Source: Alicyclobacillus sp. (GTDB lineage: Bacteria; Bacillota; Bacilli; Alicyclobacillales; Alicyclobacillaceae). Taken from it: a stretch of DNA of 64,000 bases. A model generated the notes under the pieces. It was not told the DNA's origin, did no database searches, and was given only the letters and a program-made list of their open reading frames with translations. Position 1 is the stretch's first letter. Every line of letters begins with the position of its first letter. The position numbers and the translations under genes are program-made. Below are positions 14,593-24,137 of the stretch, in pieces. Where the stretch lies: contig JAIMBT010000014.1 of assembly GCA_023511295.1 (NCBI GenBank), positions 1-64,000 on the forward strand, in the 5' to 3' direction.

Positions 14593-16857
14593 TTAATCGC
14601 GCTCATACGCGACAACGTGTAAGTCCACAAATTCACCGCGCGCGAGGACGTAGTCAATCGGGTTTGATTTCATGCGCTGCAACAAACCTTTGGCGTAGAT
14701 TGGCTGACCGACAACCAGTTGTGCGACCTGTAACTCTCGTGCAGTCTGGACGATTGTAAGACCAAGGTCGTGGTTGACCGCAGGTTTCATCAGAAAGTGC
14801 GCATCAAATTGTTCTGCAAGGTTCTGAATCCGTGCCAGGTCGCGTTCATCTTCTGGACTCAGGTGCTCATCTGTGAGCACGACGAGGACCCAGAGTTCGA
14901 CGTTCAGCCGGTCTGCAATCCTCCAACCGCGGCGAATCAACTTTTCAGAGTGGGGCCGGTAGTTGACGCATACGAGAATCCTTCCGAATTCCGTTAGAGC
15001 TTCTCTTGCCTGGGCTGCACGCGCACGAAGGTTTCGCTGATCGACGTCGTCCGCCACTTCGAGCAGGGCAAGCTCTCGCAGCGCCGATAGATTGGCTGTT
15101 TGAAAGAAGTTGTCCAGGGCTTGTTTGACTTTCTCTCGCGCGTAAATGCGGCCCTCAACCAACCGTTGCTGAAGTGTTTCAGGGGTGACGTCAATCAATT
15201 TAATCTCACGTGCGAGTTTCATGAACCAGTCGGGAACGCGTTCCCGGACCTTCACGCGCGTGATGTGCTCCACCTTGTCGTGTAGGCTCTCGAGGTGCTG
15301 TACATTGACAGCAGTCACGACATTGATTCCTCGTTCCAATAGATACAAGATGTCCTGGTATCTTTTTTCGTGTGCACTACCCGGAACGTTCGTGTGTGCA
15401 AGTTCGTCAATGAGCACGATAGCTGGTCTTCTTCGAACAATCGCGTCGATGTCCATCTCCTCGTAGACGCGCCCTGCCACCTCTACACGTTTCTTCGGAA
15501 CGATTTCGAGGTCCCCGATTTGATCCGCCGTCTCCTGTCTGCCATGCGTTTCAATCAGGCCAATGACAACGTCCCATCCACGCTTGCGCCAGTCCTTGGC
15601 GTCCTGTAGCATCTTGTACGTCTTGCCGACGCCCGGTGCTGCTCCAACATAAATCGTGAGACGCCCTTTTAGGCGCTGCGAAACGTTTGAATCGCTCAGG
15701 TAGGTATGCGGTTTGTCGAAGCTTTCGGCAGTCCCGGGTGGGTCCCGCCATCCTACAATACGTAAGTCCGTGTAACGCAGATGACGCAAGAGGTATCCGA
15801 CCGGGTTGTCTCTCCATATCGCCCATTTTTTATTTGATGCCGGTTGACCAATGACAATTTGTGTAACGTTCAAACGCTGAGCCACATCGGCAATCACAGC
15901 CCCAATGGGTCTGTCATTGCGTGGCTCCACCACCCACTCGGCTTCATATTCCAGAGCCAGTTCCTGTAAGCTGTTCAATAAGGCTTTGTCCTTCTCCGCC
16001 AGCATCGTCTCCGCAGAATTCGGGATGCTCAGCACATATAAATCGGCCTTCATCCGTAAAGCCATTCGATGGCCACGTCGAATCAGGCGAACAGCCCTCG
16101 AATAGTACGAACTCACGCAGACCATGATAACTTCCTTTGCACCGACCGGCCCTGGGATCTTTCGCCGAGAGTACGAGCGCTCAAGGCGGTCGTCCACATC
16201 CTCTGCCACCACGCGAAGCGCGAGTTCTCGAAGCCCGGAGAGGTTGGACTTGCGAAAGAAATTGGCTAACGCGTGGTCGATCTTGTCCGGAGGGTAAATA
16301 CTTCCGTCCCGCAGGCGCTGGCGGAGCGTCTCGGGCGTTACATCGACCACAGACACCTCATCTGCCCGCCGGATGAGTGCCTCCGGGATGAGCTCCCTGA
16401 CGGGAATTCCCGTAATCTCTTGCGCCTCTTCGTGAATGCCTTCGATGTGCTGCACATTGACGGTGGTCAGTACGGAGATTCCCTGATCTAATAGGTACTC
16501 GACATCCATGTAACGTTTTGGGAACACGGATCCTGGTGCGTTGCTGTGCGCCAGCTCATCAATCAGCACCACGTCAGGGTGACGTGCCACGATAGCGTCC
16601 AGGTCCACCTCTTCAAACGTGCGGTGTTGGTAGTGCACAAGCTTTCGGGGCAACACCTCGAGTCCGTCGACCTGCGCCGCCGTCTCGGGCCGGTCGTGTA
16701 CGTCGACGTACCCAATCACGACGTCAATCCCGCGTTCTTTCAGAGATAAGGCTTCGCGCAACATGGTGTAGGTCTTCCCAACCCCCGGCGCAGCACCGAT
16801 GAACACCTTCAGTTGACCGGGTTCCGATCCAAACGCTTCTCCGTCTCCTGCGGCCAT
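14593..16857 (-). CDS. kdpD: Tandem KdpD sensor protein: two KdpD-USP modules, no kinase
   Basis: The protein has 754 residues and two consecutive copies of the KdpD cytoplasmic sensor module. Copy 1 (about 15-370) has Walker A GAAPGVGKT at 21-29, IDELAHSNAPGS and VTPETLRQRL, then a universal-stress-protein-like domain ending IVIGQPASNKK. Copy 2 (from about residue 400) repeats all of these: GAAPGVGKT, IDELAHTNVPGS, VTPETLQQRL and LVVGQPIYAKG. The DUF4118 membrane part and histidine kinase of normal KdpD are absent. They form the separate protein at 21700-23352. It follows kdpC by 7 bases, so it is coexpressed with the pump. It probably senses K+ or ligand (ATP, c-di-AMP in other KdpD USP domains) and controls the kinase in trans. 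Confidence 0.9.
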   Translation of the reverse strand: MAAGDGEAFGSEPGQLKVFIGAAPGVGKTYTMLREALSLKERGIDVVIGYVDVHDRPETAAQVDGLEVLPRKLVHYQHRTFEEVDLDAIVARHPDVVLIDELAHSNAPGSVFPKRYMDVEYLLDQGISVLTTVNVQHIEGIHEEAQEITGIPVRELIPEALIRRADEVSVVDVTPETLRQRLRDGSIYPPDKIDHALANFFRKSNLSGLRELALRVVAEDVDDRLERSYSRRKIPGPVGAKEVIMVCVSSYYSRAVRLIRRGHRMALRMKADLYVLSIPNSAETMLAEKDKALLNSLQELALEYEAEWVVEPRNDRPIGAVIADVAQRLNVTQIVIGQPASNKKWAIWRDNPVGYLLRHLRYTDLRIVGWRDPPGTAESFDKPHTYLSDSNVSQRLKGRLTIYVGAAPGVGKTYKMLQDAKDWRKRGWDVVIGLIETHGRQETADQIGDLEIVPKKRVEVAGRVYEEMDIDAIVRRRPAIVLIDELAHTNVPGSAHEKRYQDILYLLERGINVVTAVNVQHLESLHDKVEHITRVKVRERVPDWFMKLAREIKLIDVTPETLQQRLVEGRIYAREKVKQALDNFFQTANLSALRELALLEVADDVDQRNLRARAAQAREALTEFGRILVCVNYRPHSEKLIRRGWRIADRLNVELWVLVVLTDEHLSPEDERDLARIQNLAEQFDAHFLMKPAVNHDLGLTIVQTARELQVAQLVVGQPIYAKGLLQRMKSNPIDYVLARGEFVDLHVVAYERD

Positions 16858-16864
16858 GCCTCAC

Positions 16865-17437
16865 TCACCCCTTGCCGAGGCGTCTTTCGATCACCAAATT
16901 CAACTGCATGACGTTCACCATGGGCGTTCCCCATATTCCCAATGTCGGATGCTGTTCATACTGTCGGACAAGCCCCTGTAAATACGCCTGAGACAGTCCT
17001 GTCGCCCGGGCAATGCGAGGTATCTGCAACAGGGCATCCTGTACCGAGATGTCGGGATCGAGACCAGAGCCAGACGATTCCACCATATCAGGCGGGACTT
17101 GGGACGGAGAGACTCCAGGATTCTGCTGCAAGACGGTCTGCAGGTTGTTTCTGACTTCCTTTACGAGCGCCGGGTTCGTCGGTCCAAGGTTGGAACCGCC
17201 AGATCCGTTGGCCGCGTAATTGACGGCGGACGGACGCGGATGAAACAATCCGGGGTTCGTCACTGGCTGGGCGATAAGCATGGAACCCACAACTTGTCCT
17301 CGTACCTTTACCATGCTGCCTTGCGCTTGGTACGGAAACAGCAGCTCTCCAATTCCCGTAATCACCAGGGGGTAAATCAATCCGAGCAAGATGGCGAAGA
17401 TCATTGTAAAGCGGATGGAACGCCAAAAATTCACCAT
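16865..17437 (-). CDS. kdpC: Potassium-transporting ATPase subunit C
   Basis: The protein has 190 residues with a single N-terminal membrane helix (FTMIFAILLGLIYPLVITGIG) followed by an extracytoplasmic domain. KdpC signatures are present: LIAQPVTNPGLFHPRPSAVNYAANGSGGSNLGPTNP in overlapping segments, VPPDMVESSGSGLDPDIS and ARATGLSQAYLQGLV. KdpC is the small subunit that helps KdpA and KdpB assemble and bind K+. It lies 12 bases after kdpB and 7 before the tandem kdpD gene, on one transcript. Confidence 0.95.
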   Translation of the reverse strand: MVNFWRSIRFTMIFAILLGLIYPLVITGIGELLFPYQAQGSMVKVRGQVVGSMLIAQPVTNPGLFHPRPSAVNYAANGSGGSNLGPTNPALVKEVRNNLQTVLQQNPGVSPSQVPPDMVESSGSGLDPDISVQDALLQIPRIARATGLSQAYLQGLVRQYEQHPTLGIWGTPMVNVMQLNLVIERRLGKG

Positions 17438-17449
17438 AACCCACGCCTC

Positions 17450-19495
17450 CTACAGGTGACTTGCTGTTGCAAGCAACAGGTCAATCAGCTTGATTCCAAC
17501 GAACGGTGCAACCACACCACCAAGACCGTAGATGAGCAGGTTGCGAATCAACATGCTGGTCGCGCCCATCGGACGGTATTTGACGCCCCGCATGGCAAGC
17601 GGGATGAGCAGCGGAATGATGATGGCATTGAAAATCAACGCAGACAGAATCGCACTGCGTGGACTGTGCAAATGCATGATGTTGAGTGACTGTAAGGACG
17701 GGATCATCGTGAGAAAGATCGCCGGGATGATAGCAAAATACTTTGCGACATCGTTGGCGATGGAAAAGGTGGTGATGGCCCCACGTGTAATTAAGAGTTG
17801 TTTGCCGATGGAAACAACCTCAATGAGCTTAGTGGGGTCGGAGTCCAGGTCAATCATGTTGCCCGCCTCCTTGGCGGAAGTGGTCCCCGTGTTCATCGCA
17901 AGGCCCACGTCTGCCTGCGCCAAGGCCGGAGCATCATTGGTCCCGTCCCCTGACATCGCGACCAGCTTTCCCTGTTCTTGCTCACTTTGAATCAACCGAA
18001 TCTTATCCTGCGGCTTGGCCTCCGCGATGAAGTCGTCAACGCCCGCCTCCCTGGCGATGGTTGCAGCCGTCAGCGGGTTGTCACCTGTACACATCACGGT
18101 CTTAATGCCCATCCGGCGCAGCTCTTCAAACCGTTCACGCATGCCCGGCTTGACAATGTCCTTCAGATAGATGAGACCGTAGATCTCGGTCCCCTTCACC
18201 ACCGCCAGAGGGGTGCCTCCCTCCTTTGCAATGCGCTCCGTTTGCTCCCCGAGATCCGCTGGAATGGACCCGCCTTGGTCCGCGACAAACTGCTGGATGG
18301 CATCGACTGCGCCTTTGCGGATGATGGTCCCATTCGGCAGGTTGAGACCGCTCATCCGTGTGTCTGCACTGAACTCGACGTTCTCTGCTTGCAAATAGTC
18401 TTCACGAGCGAAGGCAATCCCCTTTTGTTTGGCGAGATCGATCACCGAGCGGCCTTCTGGAGTTTCGTCGAACAAAGACGAAATGGCGGCGATCTCCGTC
18501 ACCTCTTGTGCACCGTGGCCGCCGACTGGCACGAACTCACTCGCAAGCCGGTTTCCTATCGTAATGGTCCCTGTTTTATCCAGGATCAGCGTGTTTACGT
18601 CGCCAGCTGCCTCGACCGCCTTACCCGATTTCGCAATTACATTGAAGCGGATAACACGGTCCATGCCGGCAATTCCGATGGCGGACAACAGTGCGCCGAT
18701 GGTCGTCGGGATGAGGCAAACGAGTAGCGCAATCAGCGTCGCGACGTCAATCGGCTTACCCACATAGCGTGCCATCGGCTCAAGGGTCACGATGACAATC
18801 AAGAAAATCAGGGTCAAACCGGCCAACAACACCGACAGGGCCAGCTCGTTCGGCGTCTTTTGGCGGCTTGCGCCTTCCACGAGACCAATCATCTTGTCGA
18901 GAAACGATTCGCCTGGGTCGACAGTGATTCGTATGACCAGTTCGTCTGACAACAGCTTCGTTCCACCGGTCACAGAACTAAAGTCACCGCCAGCGCCGCG
19001 GATCACCGGTGCTGACTCTCCTGTGATGGCAGACTCGTCTACACTGCCCAAGCCCTCAATGACCTCACCGTCAGCCGGTATCATCTCACCTGCCTCGACG
19101 CGAACAATGTCCCCCTTGTGCAGCGTCGTGGCCGGCACCTGCTCGTACGTGCCATCCGCACGTTTTCGGTTGGCGTACAGATCTGTCTTCGTCCTGCGCA
19201 ACGACTCTGCCTGAGCTTTGCCACGCCCCTCCGCGACGGCCTCCGCAAAGTTCCCGAAGAGCACCGTGACGAGCAAAATCACGGTGACAATCGCGTTGTA
19301 CCCGCGCTGACCAGCCGAGTAGTGTCCACCGAACAAGTTCTGGTCAATGGTTAAGAGCAGCGTAATCACAAAACCAATTTCCACGACAAACATGACAGGG
19401 TTGCGTACCATCACACGTGGGTCGAGTTTCGTAAACGATTCCCAAACCGCACGCCGGAGGATATCCGGCGTGAGTGTATTCGAATTTTTTGCCAT
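17450..19495 (-). CDS. kdpB: Potassium-transporting ATPase ATP-binding subunit B
   Basis: The 681-residue P-type ATPase is of full length. The phosphorylated Asp lies in [12 protein letters not shown], the actuator loop reads [11 protein letters not shown], the nucleotide-binding domain contains [11 protein letters not shown], and the hinge carries [19 protein letters not shown]-type residues ([16 protein letters not shown]). It hydrolyses ATP to drive K+ uptake through KdpA under severe K+ limitation. The gene is second in kdpFABC, with the start ATG at 19495 after AGGAG. Confidence 0.97.
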   Translation of the reverse strand: MAKNSNTLTPDILRRAVWESFTKLDPRVMVRNPVMFVVEIGFVITLLLTIDQNLFGGHYSAGQRGYNAIVTVILLVTVLFGNFAEAVAEGRGKAQAESLRRTKTDLYANRKRADGTYEQVPATTLHKGDIVRVEAGEMIPADGEVIEGLGSVDESAITGESAPVIRGAGGDFSSVTGGTKLLSDELVIRITVDPGESFLDKMIGLVEGASRQKTPNELALSVLLAGLTLIFLIVIVTLEPMARYVGKPIDVATLIALLVCLIPTTIGALLSAIGIAGMDRVIRFNVIAKSGKAVEAAGDVNTLILDKTGTITIGNRLASEFVPVGGHGAQEVTEIAAISSLFDETPEGRSVIDLAKQKGIAFAREDYLQAENVEFSADTRMSGLNLPNGTIIRKGAVDAIQQFVADQGGSIPADLGEQTERIAKEGGTPLAVVKGTEIYGLIYLKDIVKPGMRERFEELRRMGIKTVMCTGDNPLTAATIAREAGVDDFIAEAKPQDKIRLIQSEQEQGKLVAMSGDGTNDAPALAQADVGLAMNTGTTSAKEAGNMIDLDSDPTKLIEVVSIGKQLLITRGAITTFSIANDVAKYFAIIPAIFLTMIPSLQSLNIMHLHSPRSAILSALIFNAIIIPLLIPLAMRGVKYRPMGATSMLIRNLLIYGLGGVVAPFVGIKLIDLLLATASHL

Positions 19496-19548
19496 GCGCT
19501 AAGTCTCCTTCTCGCGCCGGGGCTGCTGGCTCCGGCTCCAGATCAAGC

Positions 19549-21252
19549 TTAATGCCCTAGCGAAGCCCACATTTGCAGCTGTTCACCGATTGGCCCAATG
19601 GCGAGCGCTGGGAAGAATGTGAGCGCACCGACGATGACAAACACCGCCACAAACACACCACCGAAGGCGAACGTGTCCGTTCGCAATGTGCCGGAACTCG
19701 CCGGAATCGACGCCTTCTTCGCCAGTGAGCCGGCAATCGCAAACATGGCGATGATGGAGATATAGCGCCCGAAGAGCATCACGAGCCCCTCTGTAAGATT
19801 GAAGAACACATTGTTTCCGGAGAGCCCGGCGAATGCTGATCCGTTGTTGGCAGCACCGGACGTGTAGGCGTAGAGCACCTCGGATAGTCCGTGCAGGCCA
19901 GGGTTAAGCAACATGGACTTACCCAACTGTGTCGTAAGGGTAATGGCCGTCGGCGCAAGGATGATAAACGGATGTACGAGCATCGCGACCGTGGCAAGTT
20001 TGATTTCGCGAGCTTCAATCTTTTTGCCGAAGATCTCCGGCGTGCGCCCGACCATCAGGCCGGACAGGAACACGGTGATAATGAGAAACATCAAAATGTT
20101 TAAAAGTCCGGCGCCGTCCCCCCCGAAAACGAGGTTGAACATCATGAACAGCATCGGGATAAAGCCGCCCATCGGCATCAAACTGTCATGCATCGAGTTC
20201 ACGGCACCCGTGGTAAATGCGGTTGTAATCGCTGCAAAGGCACTGGACAACGCCGGTCCAAAGCGTACCTCCTTGCCCTCCATGTTGACGCCATGGATAC
20301 CGAGGGCATGGGCCAAAATCGGATTTCCGCGAGTCTCGTTGGCGTAAATGACGAATGCGCCAACGACGAGAACCGCAGTCAGGAACACGTACAGGACCGC
20401 CGCCTGTTTACGATTGCCGATAAACCGGCCAAATGTCCACACGAGGGCGCAAGGAATAAGGCCCATTGCAATCATTTCCAAAACCGTGGTCCACGCACTC
20501 GGATCCTCGAACGGATGTGCCGAGTTCGCATTAAAGTATCCGCCACCGTTGGTGCCCAGTTGCTTGATGGCCTCGAGCGACGCAACCGGCCCCCGAGAGA
20601 TAACCTGAACTGCGCCGGACAGCGTGTGGGCAACCTGATGTCCCTGCAAGGTCTGTGGAACTCCGTAACCGACAAGAACCAAAGCAAAAACGACAGCGAG
20701 TGGAATCAGCAGCCGCGTGTGAATCTTGATAAAGTCGACCCAAAAGTTTCCCAACGAGTCCGACCGCTTCGCCGAGATGGACCGCAAGAATGCGATGGCT
20801 GCGACAACCCCAGTCGCCGCCGAAGTGAACTGCAGATACGTGATGGCGATCATCTGCGACAGATAGGACAGCGATTGCTCACCTGAATAATTCTGCCAAT
20901 TTGTGTTCGTGATGAAACTTGCGGCGGTATTAAAGGCCAGGGCCCACGGCATGGCCGGAACATGGTCAGGATTGAGTGGGAGCCTACCCTGCAGGCGAAA
21001 CACAAGGTACGCAAACACCATCATCACAAAATTGACGAGCATCAGCGTACGCAGGTAGGCCTTCCAACTCATCTCCACAGACGCGTCGACGCCGACAGCG
21101 CGGTACACAAGCCGCTCGAGCGGGCGATAAACTGCGTCCAGTCGGCTCCCGGTCCCACTGAAGACACGGTAGAGGTACCCACCCAGCGGTATACCAAGGG
21201 CTAGAATCACAGCAATGATCACGAGAATGCCGATGGAGCCTGCAACGGTCAC
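19549..21252 (-). CDS. kdpA: Potassium-transporting ATPase K+-channel subunit A
   Basis: The protein has 567 residues and about ten membrane helices, with the four pore-loop filter sequences of the SKT superfamily, for example FITNTNWQNYSGE and GTNGGGYFNANSAHPFE. KdpA takes K+ from outside and works with KdpB. The start is GTG at 21252, with AAGGAG upstream. It is 65 bases after kdpF and 53 before kdpB. Confidence 0.97.
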   Translation of the reverse strand: MTVAGSIGILVIIAVILALGIPLGGYLYRVFSGTGSRLDAVYRPLERLVYRAVGVDASVEMSWKAYLRTLMLVNFVMMVFAYLVFRLQGRLPLNPDHVPAMPWALAFNTAASFITNTNWQNYSGEQSLSYLSQMIAITYLQFTSAATGVVAAIAFLRSISAKRSDSLGNFWVDFIKIHTRLLIPLAVVFALVLVGYGVPQTLQGHQVAHTLSGAVQVISRGPVASLEAIKQLGTNGGGYFNANSAHPFEDPSAWTTVLEMIAMGLIPCALVWTFGRFIGNRKQAAVLYVFLTAVLVVGAFVIYANETRGNPILAHALGIHGVNMEGKEVRFGPALSSAFAAITTAFTTGAVNSMHDSLMPMGGFIPMLFMMFNLVFGGDGAGLLNILMFLIITVFLSGLMVGRTPEIFGKKIEAREIKLATVAMLVHPFIILAPTAITLTTQLGKSMLLNPGLHGLSEVLYAYTSGAANNGSAFAGLSGNNVFFNLTEGLVMLFGRYISIIAMFAIAGSLAKKASIPASSGTLRTDTFAFGGVFVAVFVIVGALTFFPALAIGPIGEQLQMWASLGH

Positions 21253-21317
21253 ACGGAATCACTCCTTGACTGGCGGCTGTCCGCGAAGCTGCTGCGCGGA
21301 TGAGCCTGCGCATATGG

Positions 21318-21395
21318 CTAGAACTTCTCCGGATGAAAAATCACGTACGTCAAATACCCCATCAGCACAATCGAAACCACGAGCAGGACCCACAC
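21318..21395 (-). CDS. kdpF: KdpF, small stabilising subunit of the Kdp pump
   Basis: The 25-residue product is one membrane helix (VLLVVSIVLMGYLTYVIF) ending HPEKF, the typical KdpF tail. GTG at 21395 follows TAGGAGGGG. KdpF stabilises the KdpABC complex in the membrane. It precedes kdpA directly. Confidence 0.85.
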   Translation of the reverse strand: MWVLLVVSIVLMGYLTYVIFHPEKF

Positions 21396-21407
21396 ACGGC
21401 ACCCCTC

Positions 21408-21491
21408 CTACGCTCTGTCAAATGCTCGGAACACCAGAAAGAACAAACCAAACACAGCCAGAAAAATGGCCAAGGAAATCACGTCCCCCAT
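21408..21491 (-). CDS. 27-residue membrane peptide upstream of kdpF
   Basis: ATG at 21491 has GAGGTGG at good spacing. The product is a single hydrophobic helix (LAIFLAVFGLFFLVF) with an acidic N terminus and an RAFDRA tail. It ends 12 bases before kdpF and is the first cistron of the kdp transcript. It is not KdpF; it resembles small unnamed peptides that I recall near kdpF in other genomes. Role unknown. Confidence 0.6.
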   Translation of the reverse strand: MGDVISLAIFLAVFGLFFLVFRAFDRA

Positions 21492-21582
21492 GCGTTCCAC
21501 CTCGTCAGTAGACTATCCCCCAGCGGCATCTTCATGCCTTCCAAACCGTGCACTAGCAAGCAGTAGACGCCACCGTGCCGAA

Positions 21583-21588
21583 ATTGTA
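21583..21588 (-). promoter_or_regulatory. -10 element of the kdp operon, weak -35
   Basis: TACAAT on the minus strand lies about 90 bases before the first small ORF. At 17-base spacing the -35 reads CACCAT, a poor match, as expected for an activator-dependent promoter. Confidence 0.4.
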
Positions 21589-21628
21589 GCCCCGGCTCGC
21601 GTCAAAATGGTGTAAAGATCCAGGCGTA

Positions 21629-21651
21629 GTACGTAAAAAAAACATAAATAC
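21629..21651 (-). promoter_or_regulatory. KdpE-box-like element
   Basis: The minus strand reads TATTTATG followed by a run of eight T and ACGTAC. This resembles the E. coli KdpE site (TTTATA then a T-run and TTTACA). It would lie about 53-75 bases before the kdp transcription start inferred from the -10 at 21583, close to the E. coli arrangement. It sits between the divergent kdp operon and kdpD-kinase/kdpE genes and could serve both. Confidence 0.45.
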
Positions 21652-21699
21652 GCGACGCGCCCGGCTGAAGCGGGTTATAACAAAGGTAAAGATGTAGAA

Positions 21700-23352
21700 A
21701 TGGAGCTCTGCGACATGAGAGAAGTTGAACCCTCAGTGCTGAAGTGGCGAGTGTTGACATCCTATATGATGCCGTGGCCGAATCCCGGCAAGCTTCCAGA
21801 GGAAAGCAGTCGACGGTCAGGGCGTTTCCCGTATCTGGTCATCACGCTGATGGTTGCCTTGTTGACAACCGTCTTTTGGAAGGTTGGTAATGCCTTCAAT
21901 CTCGTCAACTTGGCACTTTTATATTTACTCCCGGTTCTCGTAAGCGCGGCTCGGTGGGGACGGGGACCGTCATTTTATGCTGCGGGTATCGGCGTCGTCT
22001 CCTTTGACTTCTTCTTTGTTCCCCCGGTTCATAGATTCAGCGTCGCAGACATCCGGTATCTTGTATCGTTTATCGTGTACCTGGCGGTCGCAGCTTTCAC
22101 TGCGAGTTTGGCAGCTCAACTTCGCCAAAACGCTCGGGAAGCCATTGCGCGTGAAGCCGTTACGTCGTCCTTGTTCACCCTGAGCACACAGGTCGCCGCT
22201 GGCCGCGACCTAGACCAGGTTCTACGTGAAATTGTGGTACACGCATGGAACACCTTTGGTTTGCCAACTGCCATACTCTTACCCCATCCAAACGGAGAGC
22301 TACAGGTACAAGTGATGGCTGGGTTTCCAGACGGTAAACTGACGCCGGCCCTCGAGCCGCGGGTTATAGAGTGGGTGTACAAGCATGGGCAGATGGCGGG
22401 ATACGGCTCGAGCGCACATCGCGATGGAAACTTCCTGTACGTGCCCCTCAAAACGGAGTCGAAGGTCCACGGTGTGATGTGCGTTGGCGCCGACCACCGG
22501 CGCACCGGAACTAGTAAAAGCGCTCGCATCCCGGTGGTACAAGCGTTGGCCGGTCTTGCGTCCGTGTCCATCGCCCGAACGCACTTTGAGGAGGAGGCAA
22601 AGATTGCGCACCTGACCGCCGAATCCGAGCGACTGCGAACCGCGTTGCTGGACTCCATTTCACACGAACTGCGCACGCCGCTCGCGACGATCATTGGCGC
22701 CGCAACGGCGCTGGGCGAAGGCGCATCTGTGCTCTCTGCAGATGACCAGCATGAATTGCTCCTGACAGTTCACGAGGGCGCGATGCGGATGAATCGGTTG
22801 GTCACAAACTTGCTTGGTATGGTCCGTCTCGAGAGCGGCATGCTCCGCCTGAACAAAAAGTGGTGTGACGTATCGGACATGATTGGAGTGGCACTGTCGC
22901 AAGTCCACGATGCCTTACAGAACCGAAAGGTGTCCGTGCATCTCCCGAGCGGCTTGCCACCGGTAGCTGTGGATGATGTGCTTGTGGAGCAGGCCCTTGT
23001 CAACCTACTCAGCAACGCCATCAAATACTCCCCGGATGGGAGCGCCATCGACATCGATGCCTTGGAGTATGATGGCGTATTGACGCTACGAATCCGAGAC
23101 CGCGGAATCGGAATACCTGAGGATGAGGCGGATAAAATTTTCGATAAATTTTACCGTTCCCAATCCGCACAGGCGATCCCCGGCACAGGACTCGGATTGG
23201 CCATCTGTAAGGGGATTATCCAGGCCCATGGCGGTGAGATATACGCGCGGCCAGCCGACGACACAGGCACGGTGTTCACCATTCGGCTACCCGTTGGCGA
23301 CTCAGAACAGCAAGGGCTGTCCCTTGGAGACACGGAGGAGATGAGTTTTTGA
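21700..23352 (+). CDS. kdpD: KdpD C-terminal half: DUF4118 membrane domain, GAF and histidine kinase
   Basis: The 550-residue protein starts with about 45 soluble residues. Four membrane helices of the DUF4118 domain follow (about 48-135, including SFDFFFVPPVHRFSV), then a GAF-like domain (about 150-300), HisKA with SISHELRTPLATIIG, and a HATPase with NLLSNAIKYSPDG, DRGIGIPE and GTGLGLAI. This is the part of KdpD that begins after the USP domain; the N-terminal sensor is encoded separately and in duplicate at 14593-16857. ATG at 21700 is given; ATG 21715 has a better GGAG spacing. The gene overlaps kdpE by one base. Confidence 0.9.
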   Translation: MELCDMREVEPSVLKWRVLTSYMMPWPNPGKLPEESSRRSGRFPYLVITLMVALLTTVFWKVGNAFNLVNLALLYLLPVLVSAARWGRGPSFYAAGIGVVSFDFFFVPPVHRFSVADIRYLVSFIVYLAVAAFTASLAAQLRQNAREAIAREAVTSSLFTLSTQVAAGRDLDQVLREIVVHAWNTFGLPTAILLPHPNGELQVQVMAGFPDGKLTPALEPRVIEWVYKHGQMAGYGSSAHRDGNFLYVPLKTESKVHGVMCVGADHRRTGTSKSARIPVVQALAGLASVSIARTHFEEEAKIAHLTAESERLRTALLDSISHELRTPLATIIGAATALGEGASVLSADDQHELLLTVHEGAMRMNRLVTNLLGMVRLESGMLRLNKKWCDVSDMIGVALSQVHDALQNRKVSVHLPSGLPPVAVDDVLVEQALVNLLSNAIKYSPDGSAIDIDALEYDGVLTLRIRDRGIGIPEDEADKIFDKFYRSQSAQAIPGTGLGLAICKGIIQAHGGEIYARPADDTGTVFTIRLPVGDSEQQGLSLGDTEEMSF

Positions 23353-24074
23353 TGGGTGCCAAGATCCTGATTGTTGACGACGAGGTACAAATCCGTAGAT
23401 TGCTTCGGGTAACCCTCGAAGCGCATGGATTCTCCACGGTCGAGGCAAACAGGGGCAAAGACGCAGTCAGTCAGGCCAGCTTCGTCAGACCCGACCTTGT
23501 GATTCTCGACCTCGGACTTCCGGACATGGACGGGATGGAGGTCCTAGCACAAATTCGGGCTTGGTCCAGCGTTCCAATTCTCGTCCTCACTGTGCGCGAA
23601 GACGAGGCCGGAAAGGTTCATGCCCTGGACCACGGCGCCGACGACTACATCACCAAGCCATTCGGCATGAGTGAATTGATGGCGCGCATTCGGGTTGCCC
23701 TTCGCCATGCAGCGCGTCAGTCTGACCAACCTGTCCTACACATCGGGCCGCTTACAATCGACCTTGCCCGACGCATTGTCGAGAAGAACGGTGTCTCCGT
23801 AAAACTAACTCCGATTGAGTACGAATTGCTGAAGACGCTCGCGAAAAACGCTGGCCGTGTGCTGACCCATCGTCAGCTTCTGAAGCAAGTTTGGGGGGAA
23901 CAGAATTACGAAACCGCCGGCCATTACCTGAGAGTGTACGTCGGCCACTTGCGGAAAAAGATTGAAGACGAACCGACACGACCACAACTTATTGTGACAG
24001 AACCCGGCGTCGGATACCGGCTTGTGGCGCCACAGGAAGATTCCAACGAAGTGTCCGTAAACGATGGGGGGTAG
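23352..24074 (+). CDS. kdpE: KdpE response regulator
   Basis: The 240-residue OmpR-type regulator has the acidic pair in LIVDDEVQIRRLL, the phospho-acceptor Asp in LVILDLGLPDMDG, and Lys in YITKPFGMSELMARI. Its C-terminal winged-helix domain contains LTPIEYELLKTLAKNAGRV and VGYRL. ATG at 23352 overlaps the kinase stop (TGATG), so translation is coupled. It should activate kdpFABC under K+ limitation. Confidence 0.95.
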   Translation: MGAKILIVDDEVQIRRLLRVTLEAHGFSTVEANRGKDAVSQASFVRPDLVILDLGLPDMDGMEVLAQIRAWSSVPILVLTVREDEAGKVHALDHGADDYITKPFGMSELMARIRVALRHAARQSDQPVLHIGPLTIDLARRIVEKNGVSVKLTPIEYELLKTLAKNAGRVLTHRQLLKQVWGEQNYETAGHYLRVYVGHLRKKIEDEPTRPQLIVTEPGVGYRLVAPQEDSNEVSVNDGG

Positions 24075-24137
24075 GCCGACCGCCGCCCCCCAAAGGTTTT
24101 CAGTGTTCGAAACGTCGCATGCACAATTCCCACGTGT

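Noticed and set aside
14593-16857. Tandem KdpD as an assembly duplication
   Set aside because: The two halves are homologous but diverged in protein and DNA, so it is an old fusion and not a duplicated read artefact.
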